18,707 bases of DNA from Actinomycetota bacterium. Lineage in GTDB: Bacteria > Actinomycetota > Actinomycetes > Actinomycetales > Microbacteriaceae. Below are positions 7,163 through 14,958 of this stretch, piece after piece (the stretch's first letter is position 1; every line of letters begins with the position of its first letter). The translations under genes were made by a program, and so were the position numbers. The DNA lies in the NCBI GenBank assembly GCA_016870695.1, contig VGAV01000009.1:1-18707 (forward strand), given 5' to 3'. The notes under the pieces are model-generated. The model saw only the letters and a program-made list of their open reading frames with translations, was not told the DNA's origin and searched no databases.

Positions 7163-8725
7163 TCATTGCCTCTTCTGGGTGTGGATGCGCAGGCGAACCC
7201 ACAAGAGCGCACCGGCCGACGCGACGACCATCGCGGTCTCAAGGGTGGGGCTGAGCAGACTGGCCGGTGTGGCCCCCGTTCGTAGCGGCACTTCACTCAC
7301 TCGCCCAGCGGCAGTGTCCACCCCGATGGTCTCTGCGGTCGACCCATCGGGGTTGATCACTTGGCTTGTTCCCACAGTGGAGACGTTGACCACTGCGCGC
7401 CCCGTTTCGATGGCTCGCATGCGAGCGATGGCGAGCTGCTGCACGTTTTCGTCTGTTCCGCGGAAGTCGGCGTTGTTTGTCTGGAAGATGTAGATCTGCG
7501 CGCCTCGCCGTGCTGCATCGAAGATCACGTCGTCGTAGATGACGTCGAAACAGATCGCCAGGCCGATGCGGGTGTCTCCCACGTCCATCACCGGCGCCGA
7601 TGTGCCTGGGGTGTATTCCCGCTGGATCAGACCGACAAGGTCAGGCGCGAGACGTTCAAACAGCCACCGGTCGGGCACGTATTCGCCAAACGGGACCGGG
7701 TTGATCTTGTCGTAGCTCTGCTCGCTGCCGTCCGCCGTCCACAGCATGGTTGAGTTGAACGTTTGCTCGCCTCTCGTGGTTGCCGCGTTCATCAGGAGCG
7801 GGGCACCGTACACGGCGGCGATTTCGCTCAGCAGTCGACGGGTGAGTTCTGAAGACGCCGGATCGATGTCCACAGAGCCCTCTGGCCAGGCGAGCACATC
7901 CATCAGCTGGCCCAGAATCGCTTTCGATGTCGATGCTTGGGCTCGGAGCATGTCGCCTTCGTCGCGGTCGTCGAAATAGCCTGCAGGTCCGTTGCCTTGG
8001 ACCCACCCGACGGTGAACGTCCCGACACTTTGAGTGGGGTACTGGGGTATGACCGCCATGAGCAGGACCCCCACGACAGCCGGCACACCAGCACGGAGCG
8101 TGCGACGCCCCGGCCTGAGCGCCTGCACGATGGCGGCGCACACGCCCACGACGAAGAAGGACAGACCTGTCGTTCCCACCCACGACGCCACTTCAGGGAA
8201 AGGTCCCGGGACCTGCGTCATTCCTACCCGCGCCCAGGGGAAACCCGAGTACGGCCACATTCCGACGAGCACTTCCCGCGCGCTCCACGTGGTGGCTATC
8301 AGCGCGGGGATACCCAGCAGGTCTAGGGTTCCACTGAGACGACGTATTTTCACCCAACGGTAGACGAGGGTGATGCTTACGCTGCCGACACCGATCAGGA
8401 CTGTCTGCAGGGCGCTGAGGGCCAGCCAGGGCACGGGTCCGAGGAACTGCGCCACCCAGATGAGGTGGGCGAGGTTGAACACGGCCCCGAAGACGCATCC
8501 CACGATGAAGGATGCGAGCGTGCCTCTCCCGAGGAGAGTTGGGAGCAACATTGTCACGCTGACGAAAGCGAGAGGCCACCATCCGCGGTCTGGTGTGGCC
8601 GCATCCATCAGCCACCCCGCCACTGCCGCCGCGGGCAACGCCGCCGTCAAGGGCAAGGCATCCGTCCGACTGACGCACACCTGAGAGTTGCGCGATGCGC
8701 CGGTTGTCCAGCGAAGTGCTGTCAT
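7163..8725 (-). CDS. lnt: Apolipoprotein N-acyltransferase
   Basis: A 520-residue membrane enzyme that adds the third acyl chain to the N-terminal cysteine of lipoproteins. Seen: six or so TM segments in residues 20-230, then a nitrilase-like domain with the full catalytic triad, Glu282 (AWPEGSVD), Lys340 (SYDKINPVPFGEYVP) and Cys392 (LAICFDVIYDD), then a final TM helix before a basic end. Its length fits the family. The start overlaps the ctaG stop by four bases (ATGA), with GAGG upstream. It is the last gene of the long operon that also holds lspA and a lipoprotein; no lgt is present in the window. Actinobacteria usually have a chromosomal lnt, so this may be a dedicated second copy. Confidence 0.93.
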   Translation of the reverse strand: MTALRWTTGASRNSQVCVSRTDALPLTAALPAAAVAGWLMDAATPDRGWWPLAFVSVTMLLPTLLGRGTLASFIVGCVFGAVFNLAHLIWVAQFLGPVPWLALSALQTVLIGVGSVSITLVYRWVKIRRLSGTLDLLGIPALIATTWSAREVLVGMWPYSGFPWARVGMTQVPGPFPEVASWVGTTGLSFFVVGVCAAIVQALRPGRRTLRAGVPAVVGVLLMAVIPQYPTQSVGTFTVGWVQGNGPAGYFDDRDEGDMLRAQASTSKAILGQLMDVLAWPEGSVDIDPASSELTRRLLSEIAAVYGAPLLMNAATTRGEQTFNSTMLWTADGSEQSYDKINPVPFGEYVPDRWLFERLAPDLVGLIQREYTPGTSAPVMDVGDTRIGLAICFDVIYDDVIFDAARRGAQIYIFQTNNADFRGTDENVQQLAIARMRAIETGRAVVNVSTVGTSQVINPDGSTAETIGVDTAAGRVSEVPLRTGATPASLLSPTLETAMVVASAGALLWVRLRIHTQKRQ

Positions 8726-9648
8726 GCGGACCCGCCTCTTTCCAGACGGCGCAGGTAATCGTTGTACTCGTCAAGCTCCGGATCCCCGTGCGCGTCGGCC
8801 CATCTGCTGGCGGCGGCGTCACGAACGGAGTCATGCCGGAACCATCGGTGCATCACAATCAGGATCATGATGAGCGTGGGCGCTTCGCCGTAGGACCATG
8901 CGAGACCGCCGGCTACGCGTTGATCCTCGATCGGATCGATCCCTAGGGACATGGTCGATTCAGCGAATGTTGTAACCACCAGACTGGTCGCCATCATGAG
9001 GAACACCCCAAAAAAAGCGTGCAATGCCGCTTCAGCGAACAGGTCCAGCGCCCGGCCTCCGTGGCTCATGCGAACCGGCAGCGGATCTGCGGAAAGCACC
9101 GGGATGGTGAATAGGATCCCGCTGATAAGGAACGCAGCCTCTAAGGCGGTGTGACCGCCAGGCACGGCCAGAACGAGATCGAGCAGATCGGCGATGTACA
9201 GGCCGTAGAAGGCCGCAAGGTAGGCAGGTAATGCGACCCAGGGGCTTAGAGCCCATCTCGACACTCTCCACCGCAACGCCCCGTGCGCCACTCTCAAGGC
9301 ACTTTTACCGACGCCGCGGTGCGGGGTGGCGCGCAACAGAAGGGTACCTGGGGAACCAAGCACGAGCAGCGGTGGTATGGCCATCATTAAGGTCAGCTGC
9401 TGGAACATGAACACCGAAAGCAGAGCTTTGCCGTAGTCCTCTACCGCGAGTCCCGTGACAGCTGTAAGGGCCGCGCAGCCGGAAACGAAACTTATCGTGC
9501 GCAACACCGACCACCGTCGATGCTGCCTCCACAGACACAGCGCCCCGAGGAGATAGACGGTGGCCATCACCGTCGCGGCGACCGGCAAAGGGGTCAAGGG
9601 GTTCGCTGCGGGCAGCAAGTAGTCGCCAAGGCCGAGGGGAGCATTCAT
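8722..9648 (-). CDS. ctaG: CtaG-type (caa3) cytochrome c oxidase assembly protein
   Basis: A 308-residue membrane protein of the caa3_CtaG family, linked to copper-centre assembly of cytochrome oxidase. Seen: seven or so TM segments; MMAIPPLLVLGSPGTLLLRA near residues 87-106; HAFFGVFLMM and EDQRVAGGLAWSYGE toward the end, as in the family. The two histidines I expect in the SxHMxxH motif are replaced (SVFMFQQ). ATG at 9648 is chosen over a GTG at 9693 because it avoids a 35-base overlap with resB and has AGG overlapping the resB stop. It lies 10 bases after resB and overlaps lnt by four. A second CtaG domain is fused to CopD in the other operon. Confidence 0.85.
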   Translation of the reverse strand: MNAPLGLGDYLLPAANPLTPLPVAATVMATVYLLGALCLWRQHRRWSVLRTISFVSGCAALTAVTGLAVEDYGKALLSVFMFQQLTLMMAIPPLLVLGSPGTLLLRATPHRGVGKSALRVAHGALRWRVSRWALSPWVALPAYLAAFYGLYIADLLDLVLAVPGGHTALEAAFLISGILFTIPVLSADPLPVRMSHGGRALDLFAEAALHAFFGVFLMMATSLVVTTFAESTMSLGIDPIEDQRVAGGLAWSYGEAPTLIMILIVMHRWFRHDSVRDAAASRWADAHGDPELDEYNDYLRRLERGGSA

Positions 9649-9658
9649 AGCTTTGGAC

Positions 9659-11344
9659 CTATCGTGGCTGCGCGGCCGTATTCGCCCGCTCACACGCTTG
9701 GATGTGGACCTCCGCTAGGTGCTCGACGGCGCGGGCGAGTCCAGGGTCATCGCCTCGGGCGAGGCCGGCGTACTCCACCTGGATCGTCGAGTCAGTTGTG
9801 GTCGACGACTGCACTTTCACCCAGATTCGGCGGCGGGGTATGAGAAGTCCGGTGAACAGTCCAACGCAGGCCAGCACAGAGAACGCGAGGACCCAGCCAC
9901 TGCTGGGGTCGCGTTGTATCTGCAGGGACGCGAACCTTTTCACCGGGGCGCCGTCTGCTTGCTCCCAGGTGATGGTGCCCCACCCGTTGGGCAGCGCACC
10001 GGTAGTACCGGGCCTAAGTTCGATCGAATTCTGTCCGGTGTCGCCGCCGGTGAGCTGGGTGAGTTTGTCGACTTCCAGGGCGTAGACGGAACGGGGGGTT
10101 CCATCGTCAATGCCCAGGTCCCCTGCGAAGGCGTTGAGGGTGATGACGGGGTTGATCACGTCGGGGTAGATCGAGGTGGCGGCACCCGAGGGCAAGGTGT
10201 CATGTGTGGGGTAGAAGAAACCAATCAGCCCGAGCTGCTGTGGTAACCCGTCCGGGACTTTTACAACGCCTAGTGAGGTCATGTTGGAGTCCTGCGGGAG
10301 GAAGGGCAGTGAGTCGCTGTAAACGATCTGACCTTCTGCATCACGGATGGTGAGGGTAGGCGCGTAACCGTTCCCGAGGAGATGAATGCGGTCGGTCCCT
10401 ACAGTGATGGGGTAGTTGACGACCACCCGCTCGGTTCTGTCGTCCGCTCCGGGGGATCTGATGGTGACGTTGGCGGCGAAGTCGCCCGCTTGACCACCGC
10501 CAGGGGACCCGGCCGGCTGGTAGGTGACGTCGAAACGGTCCAGTGTGAGGGAATACGGCGACAGATTGGACCCGTCCGCGAACCGTCCGGGGTCGAAGGA
10601 GGAGAAGTCGCTGAGGGTGTTCACGAAGGTTGTTCCCTCCACTACGACGCGTTGGCCGGTGTAGGCGAACGCCTTGCCCACGACGACGGAGACGAGCACG
10701 CCGACCAGGGCGATGTGAAAGAGCAGGTTTCCGGTCTCGCGGAGATATCCGCGTTCGGCCGAAACGGAGGTCCACCCCTTCCCGTCGTAGCGCTGCACGC
10801 GATAGCGACGCCGGGTGAGTTCTGTTTCGGCAAGATCCAGCGCTATTGCAGGGGTGATGAGGTCGGTGGGGATGGCTCGCTCGAGGTGTTCGGGAAGTCG
10901 AGCGAACCGGATTGGTGTGCGCGGCGGGTGTCCTTTGAGGGCGCGGTAATGATGTTTTGCCCGCGGAACGACGCAGCCGATGAGGGAGACAAATAGCAGC
11001 AGATAGATGGACGAGAACCAGGGTGAGTAGTAGACGTCGAATAGTCCGACGGCGTCGAGGAACGGGAACCATTCGGGGTTGGTGCGCTCCCATTGGATGA
11101 CACCGTTGGGGTCGGCGCCTCGTTGGGGAAATAGTGAGCCGGGTACTGCGGCCAGGGCGAGAGACAGCAGGAGGATGAGCGCGGTGCGCATGCTGGTGAG
11201 CTGGCGCCATGTCCAGCGGAGCCATCCTTTGCCGTCGAGCTTCCACTGCGGGCTGTCTTGATCGTCCGGGGTTCCGTCTGGATGATCCGCCGGCCGCTGC
11301 GGGTCTGAATCGACGTGGCGAGTATCAGAGCGGGAGGGGGACAT
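9659..11344 (-). CDS. resB: System II cytochrome c biogenesis protein ResB
   Basis: A 561-residue partner of ResC in haem delivery and ligation to apocytochrome c. Seen: hydrophilic N-terminus, TM helices near residues 52-72 and 110-127, the central GNLLFHIALVGVLVSVVVGKAFAY region (about 205-230) with a conserved histidine, a large outside beta-rich domain (about 232-470), and a last TM near 485-503 ending in RRRIW. The size and layout match ResB. The start ATG overlaps the end of ccdA by 20 bases, with GGCGG upstream. It is separated from resC, which sits in the neighbouring operon, although the two normally act as one complex. Confidence 0.92.
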   Translation of the reverse strand: MSPSRSDTRHVDSDPQRPADHPDGTPDDQDSPQWKLDGKGWLRWTWRQLTSMRTALILLLSLALAAVPGSLFPQRGADPNGVIQWERTNPEWFPFLDAVGLFDVYYSPWFSSIYLLLFVSLIGCVVPRAKHHYRALKGHPPRTPIRFARLPEHLERAIPTDLITPAIALDLAETELTRRRYRVQRYDGKGWTSVSAERGYLRETGNLLFHIALVGVLVSVVVGKAFAYTGQRVVVEGTTFVNTLSDFSSFDPGRFADGSNLSPYSLTLDRFDVTYQPAGSPGGGQAGDFAANVTIRSPGADDRTERVVVNYPITVGTDRIHLLGNGYAPTLTIRDAEGQIVYSDSLPFLPQDSNMTSLGVVKVPDGLPQQLGLIGFFYPTHDTLPSGAATSIYPDVINPVITLNAFAGDLGIDDGTPRSVYALEVDKLTQLTGGDTGQNSIELRPGTTGALPNGWGTITWEQADGAPVKRFASLQIQRDPSSGWVLAFSVLACVGLFTGLLIPRRRIWVKVQSSTTTDSTIQVEYAGLARGDDPGLARAVEHLAEVHIQACERANTAAQPR

Positions 11345-12092
11345 TGATTACCGCCTGTTGCAGAAGTGACATGAGCAAGGTCCATACGCCCGTCACCATG
11401 AGCAGCCCGAGCAGGATGAGCACGGCGCCTCCGATGAGGTTGAGTGTGCGGATGTGAGTACGAAGGACTGTGACGGACCGCGCGGCCCATCCCCATCCGA
11501 GTGCCAGTACGAGGAATGACATTCCGAGGCCGAGTGAGTAAGACAGACCGAGGAGCCCGGCTCGGGCGGGGTCACCGAGGTTCCACGACACGGACAAGAT
11601 TGCTGCGAGTGTGGGGCCGATGCACGGTGTCCAGCCCACACCGAGTGAGAATCCGAGAAGCGGGGCGCCAACGAGCCCGGCTCGACCGCGGAAGGTTGGG
11701 CGGATGCCGCGCTGTCCGAGCTGGATTGCGCCCATGAAGATCAACCCCAGGACGATGTTCACGATGCCGAAGACGCGAGTGAGGAGATCGGCGTAGCGCA
11801 GCAGCGCGATTCCGAAGAATCCTCCCAGGACGGTGACGGCGACGAAGACCACGGTGAATCCGGCGATGAAGAGGAGGACGCCTGCTACTAGCCGGGGGCG
11901 TGCGGTAACCGCTGTCGCACCATTTTCTCCGGTCGTGGAGGTGGGAGGGGCAGCCACACCGCCGAGGTACCCGAGGTAGCCGGGCACCAGCGGCAGGACA
12001 CAGGGCGATAAGAAGGAGATGAGACCGGCGAGCAGGGCGAGCGGGATGGCAAGCCAGAGCGCGCCGTCGACGACGACCGCCCCGGCGCTCAT
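11325..12092 (-). CDS. ccdA: CcdA thiol-disulfide membrane transporter
   Basis: A 255-residue DsbD-like membrane protein that passes electrons from cytosolic thioredoxin to outside thiol proteins. Seen: six TM segments and the two redox cysteines, Cys31 in FLSPCVLPLVPGYLGYLGG and Cys157 in GVGWTPCIGPTL. The start ATG is preceded by GGAGGG and overlaps the ResA-type gene stop by four bases (ATGA), so acceptor and donor are made together. It feeds reducing power to the ResA-type lipoprotein and possibly to the DsbA-like protein in the same operon. Confidence 0.95.
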   Translation of the reverse strand: MSAGAVVVDGALWLAIPLALLAGLISFLSPCVLPLVPGYLGYLGGVAAPPTSTTGENGATAVTARPRLVAGVLLFIAGFTVVFVAVTVLGGFFGIALLRYADLLTRVFGIVNIVLGLIFMGAIQLGQRGIRPTFRGRAGLVGAPLLGFSLGVGWTPCIGPTLAAILSVSWNLGDPARAGLLGLSYSLGLGMSFLVLALGWGWAARSVTVLRTHIRTLNLIGGAVLILLGLLMVTGVWTLLMSLLQQAVINVPLPL

Positions 12093-12676
12093 GGTCCCTC
12101 CGCAAGCGTGTCCGCGACGATGGTGGACAGGATGGACGCGCTGGGAAGTTGGCCGATGATGCGGGCGGCGAGGCGACCTTGGCGGTCCATCACGAGCGTT
12201 GTGGGTGTGGCTTGGATCGGGGTGAGTTGCGCGAAGGCGAGTTTCACCTGACCGTCGTTGACGTCGATGACGCTGGGATAGGTAACGTTGTTCTCGCGCG
12301 CGAAAGAGAGTGCTGTCTCAGCTTGGTCGTAGGTGTTCACTCCGAGGAAGTTGACCCCCTCGCCCTGGAAGCGTAGGAAGACTTCTTCGAGCATGGGAGC
12401 CTCGACGATGCACGGTCCGCAGGCGGCGTACCAGAAGTTCACGACGAGCACCTCACCTCGGTAGTCGTCGCTGGTGACGGTTTCACCGGTTTCGATGACG
12501 CCTTCGAACTGAACGGGTCCGCCTCTGTCCGACGCGGCGATCTCGGCTACCTGGAAATCTCCTTCGGAGAACGAAGCGCCCGCGCCGGCGTCTGATGATG
12601 GAGTCGTGGCGGTGCAACCGGTCACCATGCCCACAATGATGAGTGCCGCGCTCAGAGCGATGAGTCTGTGGTTCAT
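12089..12676 (-). CDS. resA: ResA/TlpA-type thioredoxin-fold lipoprotein
   Basis: A 195-residue lipoprotein thiol reductase, expected to reduce the CxxCH haem-binding cysteines of apocytochrome c. Seen: signal peptide with lipobox VTGC (lipidated Cys21), then a thioredoxin fold with VVNFWYAACGPC (active site Cys86-Gly-Pro-Cys89) and the cis-proline in QATPTTLV. The residue before the CGPC motif is alanine where tryptophan is usual in this family. ATG at 12676 is chosen over the longer frame from 12748, since GGGAG lies just upstream and it overlaps the previous stop by four bases. LspA and Lnt of the same operon are the enzymes that would process it; CcdA is the likely electron donor. Confidence 0.92.
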   Translation of the reverse strand: MNHRLIALSAALIIVGMVTGCTATTPSSDAGAGASFSEGDFQVAEIAASDRGGPVQFEGVIETGETVTSDDYRGEVLVVNFWYAACGPCIVEAPMLEEVFLRFQGEGVNFLGVNTYDQAETALSFARENNVTYPSVIDVNDGQVKLAFAQLTPIQATPTTLVMDRQGRLAARIIGQLPSASILSTIVADTLAEGP

Positions 12677-13005
12677 GCCCGCTCCCTCTTGATGATGGCT
12701 CCCGCAACAAGGAAGATGACTGCGGCTACGGGTTGCGCCGCGGTCCAAAGGGCACCTTCAGCGGGGATCGGAAGCACCGGGTTCCATACCGCTGCGATCA
12801 CGGCAAACACCGGCACCCACCACAGCTGACGCTCCTGGTAGGCAAATGAGGCGACGATGAGCGCCAAAATTGCCACGATGAAGCGCACGACCGTGAACCA
12901 GCCGCTGTCCAACAGCGCCGGCGCCACGAACAAGACGGCCGCAGCGATCAGCCCGGGGGCAAGGGCGTTCCGCTGGTACCGAGATGGCGTCTTTGTCTTT
13001 TTCAT
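12673..13005 (-). CDS. Small membrane protein, DUF6804-like
   Basis: A 110-residue protein with about four TM helices, joined by short loops, and the stretch ERQLWWVPVFAVIAAVWNPVLPI (about 58-80), which resembles the WW...NPxxPI signature I recall for DUF6804 proteins. Function is unknown. The start ATG has a strong GGAGG and overlaps the lspA stop by four bases; its own stop overlaps the ResA-type start by four bases. This tight packing between lspA and a lipoprotein gene implies a shared role, but nothing in the sequence names it. Confidence 0.7.
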   Translation of the reverse strand: MKKTKTPSRYQRNALAPGLIAAAVLFVAPALLDSGWFTVVRFIVAILALIVASFAYQERQLWWVPVFAVIAAVWNPVLPIPAEGALWTAAQPVAAVIFLVAGAIIKRERA

Positions 13006-13544
13006 TGCTTAGCCTCCGGGGGAACGTCGAACGTGGGTGGTGTGGCAGGCGCAACCTTGGTGCCACTGGTGGCGCGTTGGCGAAGCATCAGCATCGCCGC
13101 GACCGCTATCGCTCCAGCGGCAAGGAAGATGTCTGCCAAGTTGCCGATGAACAGATCCCCGTATGCAAGGAAGTCGGTGACGTGGCCGATTGCGAATCCG
13201 GGCGGCGACATGAAGCGGTCGATGAGGTTGCCGACAGCTCCGCCGAGGAACAGCCCCAAACCAGCCGCCCATCCCACCGTTCGCGCGCGGGCCGCCATAA
13301 CGAAAAGACCGGCGACGGCTGCCACGCCTACTAGCGTGAGGACCCAGGTCATGCCCGAACCCGTTCCCAGCACCGCGCCGGGGTTGAAAGCGAGTTGCAG
13401 ACCGAATGCGTCTCCGAAAATGGGCACCCGTCTCCCGTCTGCAAGCGCAGTCAAGGCAAGGGCCTTACTGAATTGATCTGTCAACACCGCGGCCGCTGCC
13501 ACCATGCAGGCGACGGCGAACGGCCGCGTCTTCTCAGCGGTCAC
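13002..13544 (-). CDS. lspA: Lipoprotein signal peptidase II
   Basis: A 180-residue four-TM aspartic protease that cleaves signal peptides of lipoproteins. Seen: TDQFSK with Asp23, FNPGAVLG (54-57 NPGA), GNLIDR with catalytic Asp109, HVTDF with Asp124, and IGNLADIF with catalytic Asp138. All family motifs are intact. A Thr/Pro-rich C-terminal tail (about 158-180) is unusual. The GTG start is preceded by AAAGGG; it overlaps the upstream surface-protein gene by 11 bases. LspA copies occur in metal-resistance operons (for example the lead operon pbr), so a metal-island copy has precedent. Confidence 0.94.
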   Translation of the reverse strand: MTAEKTRPFAVACMVAAAAVLTDQFSKALALTALADGRRVPIFGDAFGLQLAFNPGAVLGTGSGMTWVLTLVGVAAVAGLFVMAARARTVGWAAGLGLFLGGAVGNLIDRFMSPPGFAIGHVTDFLAYGDLFIGNLADIFLAAGAIAVAAMLMLRQRATSGTKVAPATPPTFDVPPEAKQ

Positions 13545-13947
13545 TTTCTTCGCCCTTTCTGAGGTGGCGGGTTCGCCGCGCTGTCATCAAGAGCGTGACC
13601 AACGCCCCCCCGAGAATGAGCGCCACTGCGGAGACTCCCAGCACGGGAGCGGCCTCGCCACCGCCGGTGGGCACTCCTCGACCGTCCGTGCGTGGGGTCG
13701 CCGTGGAGTGAGGGTGGGTCTGATGACCGGGTGACGGAGCGTCGGAGGTCTCTAAGCGTTCGATGCTCCGAGATGCAATGGTTGGGCTGATATCCGCGGC
13801 CAAGCCCCACGCGGGGGCCACGACGGCGAAGGCCGGTGCCGCGGGTCCTGCAACGATGAGGGCGGTGCCAAGAGCGACGGTGGTGCACAGCGTCGACCTG
13901 ATCTGCAACGCGCGATGGCGATGTCTGGAAATATGTAAAAGTCTCAT
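13534..13947 (-). CDS. Exported surface protein with sorting-signal-like C-terminus
   Basis: A 137-residue protein I do not recognise. Seen: a signal peptide (about residues 18-44, ending FAVVA), a Ser/Thr/Pro/His-rich linker with HQTHPH (75-80), then GVPTGGGEAAP followed by a TM helix (about 101-121) and a basic tail RRTRHLRK. That order resembles a sortase-type sorting signal, but the pentapeptide is VPTGG and not LPxTG, and no sortase is in the window, so a plain membrane anchor is equally possible. ATG at 13947 is chosen over TTG at 13950. It begins nine bases after the flavoprotein stop and overlaps lspA by 11 bases. Confidence 0.7.
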   Translation of the reverse strand: MRLLHISRHRHRALQIRSTLCTTVALGTALIVAGPAAPAFAVVAPAWGLAADISPTIASRSIERLETSDAPSPGHQTHPHSTATPRTDGRGVPTGGGEAAPVLGVSAVALILGGALVTLLMTARRTRHLRKGEESDR

Positions 13948-13956
13948 CAATCTTTT

Positions 13957-14958
13957 TCAAGGTCGGGCGTGGATGAACCGGGCAATACGAGTCGCGTCCG
14001 TCCATACCCCGGGGAGGGTGTTGGCTTTGGCGTGGCTGTGTGTGGGGATTCCGGCAACGAATAGACCGGGCAGCGCCGTCACGGTGGGGATGCGTCGCTG
14101 AAGCTGCGGCAGCGTGGGCAACCACTCATCGCCCGCTACGTACCCCGTGGCGAAGACGACTGACTGGTAGGTCTGCCGAGACCCGTCCGAAAAGGTGAAC
14201 TCGGTTCCCTGTGCCCCTGTCGTCGCGTCTCGAATGCGGACCCCTCTGTTTCGGAGGGCGTCGTAGGGAGGTTCTTGCGCGACATTTCTGCGTCGCCACG
14301 GTGAAAACCGCGGGTGGGTGGGGAATCGTCTCGCTTGTACTTCAGTGCCACCGGAGCGAACCGCCAGAGTGACGTCGTGCGAGTTTGCTAGGTCGAAGGC
14401 GACCTCGACCCCGGCGTTTCCGCCGCCGACAATAAGGACCCGGCCGTGCGGGATTTGCTCGCGTGTTCTGTAGGCGTTGGTGTGCATCTGCACCCCCTCG
14501 ACTTCGACATCTGCAGCCCATTCCGGAAATCGGGGACGTGCTGCGGCGCCAGTGGCGCACACGATATTGCGGGTCTGAACTTCGCCGACGGTGGTTCTCA
14601 AGCACAGCGTCGGGCCGGTTCCGTAGCGGGTGACGGTGAGGGCACGCACACCCCAGACGGGGTCTACGCCGAGCTCTGCTTCGAATCTGTGCAGGTAGTT
14701 TTCGATGTCTCCCGGGGTGGGGTGCCGGTACGGGTCACCCTCCAGCGGTCTGCGGGGAAAGCTGGAGTGCTCAGCGTTGCTGAGCAACCGCATGGAAGGC
14801 CAGCGCTCACTCCACGCGCGTTGTGCCCGCGGGGAACGGTCAATGACAACGAAGTCGCGTTGCGGTTCCATGCCGCGAGCGATCAGTGCCGCTGCAGTTG
14901 CCAGTCCAGCCTGCCCTGCGCCCACGATGATGACTCGTCGGTGTGACAGGCCCGCCAC
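13957..14958 (-). CDS. CzcO-like FAD/NAD(P)-binding flavoprotein
   Basis: A 333-residue flavoprotein related to flavin monooxygenases and the CzcD-associated flavoprotein group (CzcO, COG2072). Seen: FAD-binding Rossmann motif GAGQAG at residues 13-18, NAD(P)-binding motif GGGNAG at 178-183, the ATG of CATGA near 134-138 and the late FATGY typical of this superfamily. The GTG at 14958 is chosen over 15009: it shares one base with the dsbA stop (TAGTG), giving coupling. The name CzcO reflects gene neighbourhood with CzcD, which is also present here about 1.3 kb away; its reaction is unknown. It could supply or consume reducing equivalents; substrate cannot be told. Confidence 0.85.
   Translation of the reverse strand: MAGLSHRRVIIVGAGQAGLATAAALIARGMEPQRDFVVIDRSPRAQRAWSERWPSMRLLSNAEHSSFPRRPLEGDPYRHPTPGDIENYLHRFEAELGVDPVWGVRALTVTRYGTGPTLCLRTTVGEVQTRNIVCATGAAARPRFPEWAADVEVEGVQMHTNAYRTREQIPHGRVLIVGGGNAGVEVAFDLANSHDVTLAVRSGGTEVQARRFPTHPRFSPWRRRNVAQEPPYDALRNRGVRIRDATTGAQGTEFTFSDGSRQTYQSVVFATGYVAGDEWLPTLPQLQRRIPTVTALPGLFVAGIPTHSHAKANTLPGVWTDATRIARFIHARP

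Noticed and set aside
10341..11246. A 301-codon minus-strand open frame inside resB
   Set aside because: Same strand, other frame of ResB; translation is Arg/His/Pro-rich, as expected of a shadow.
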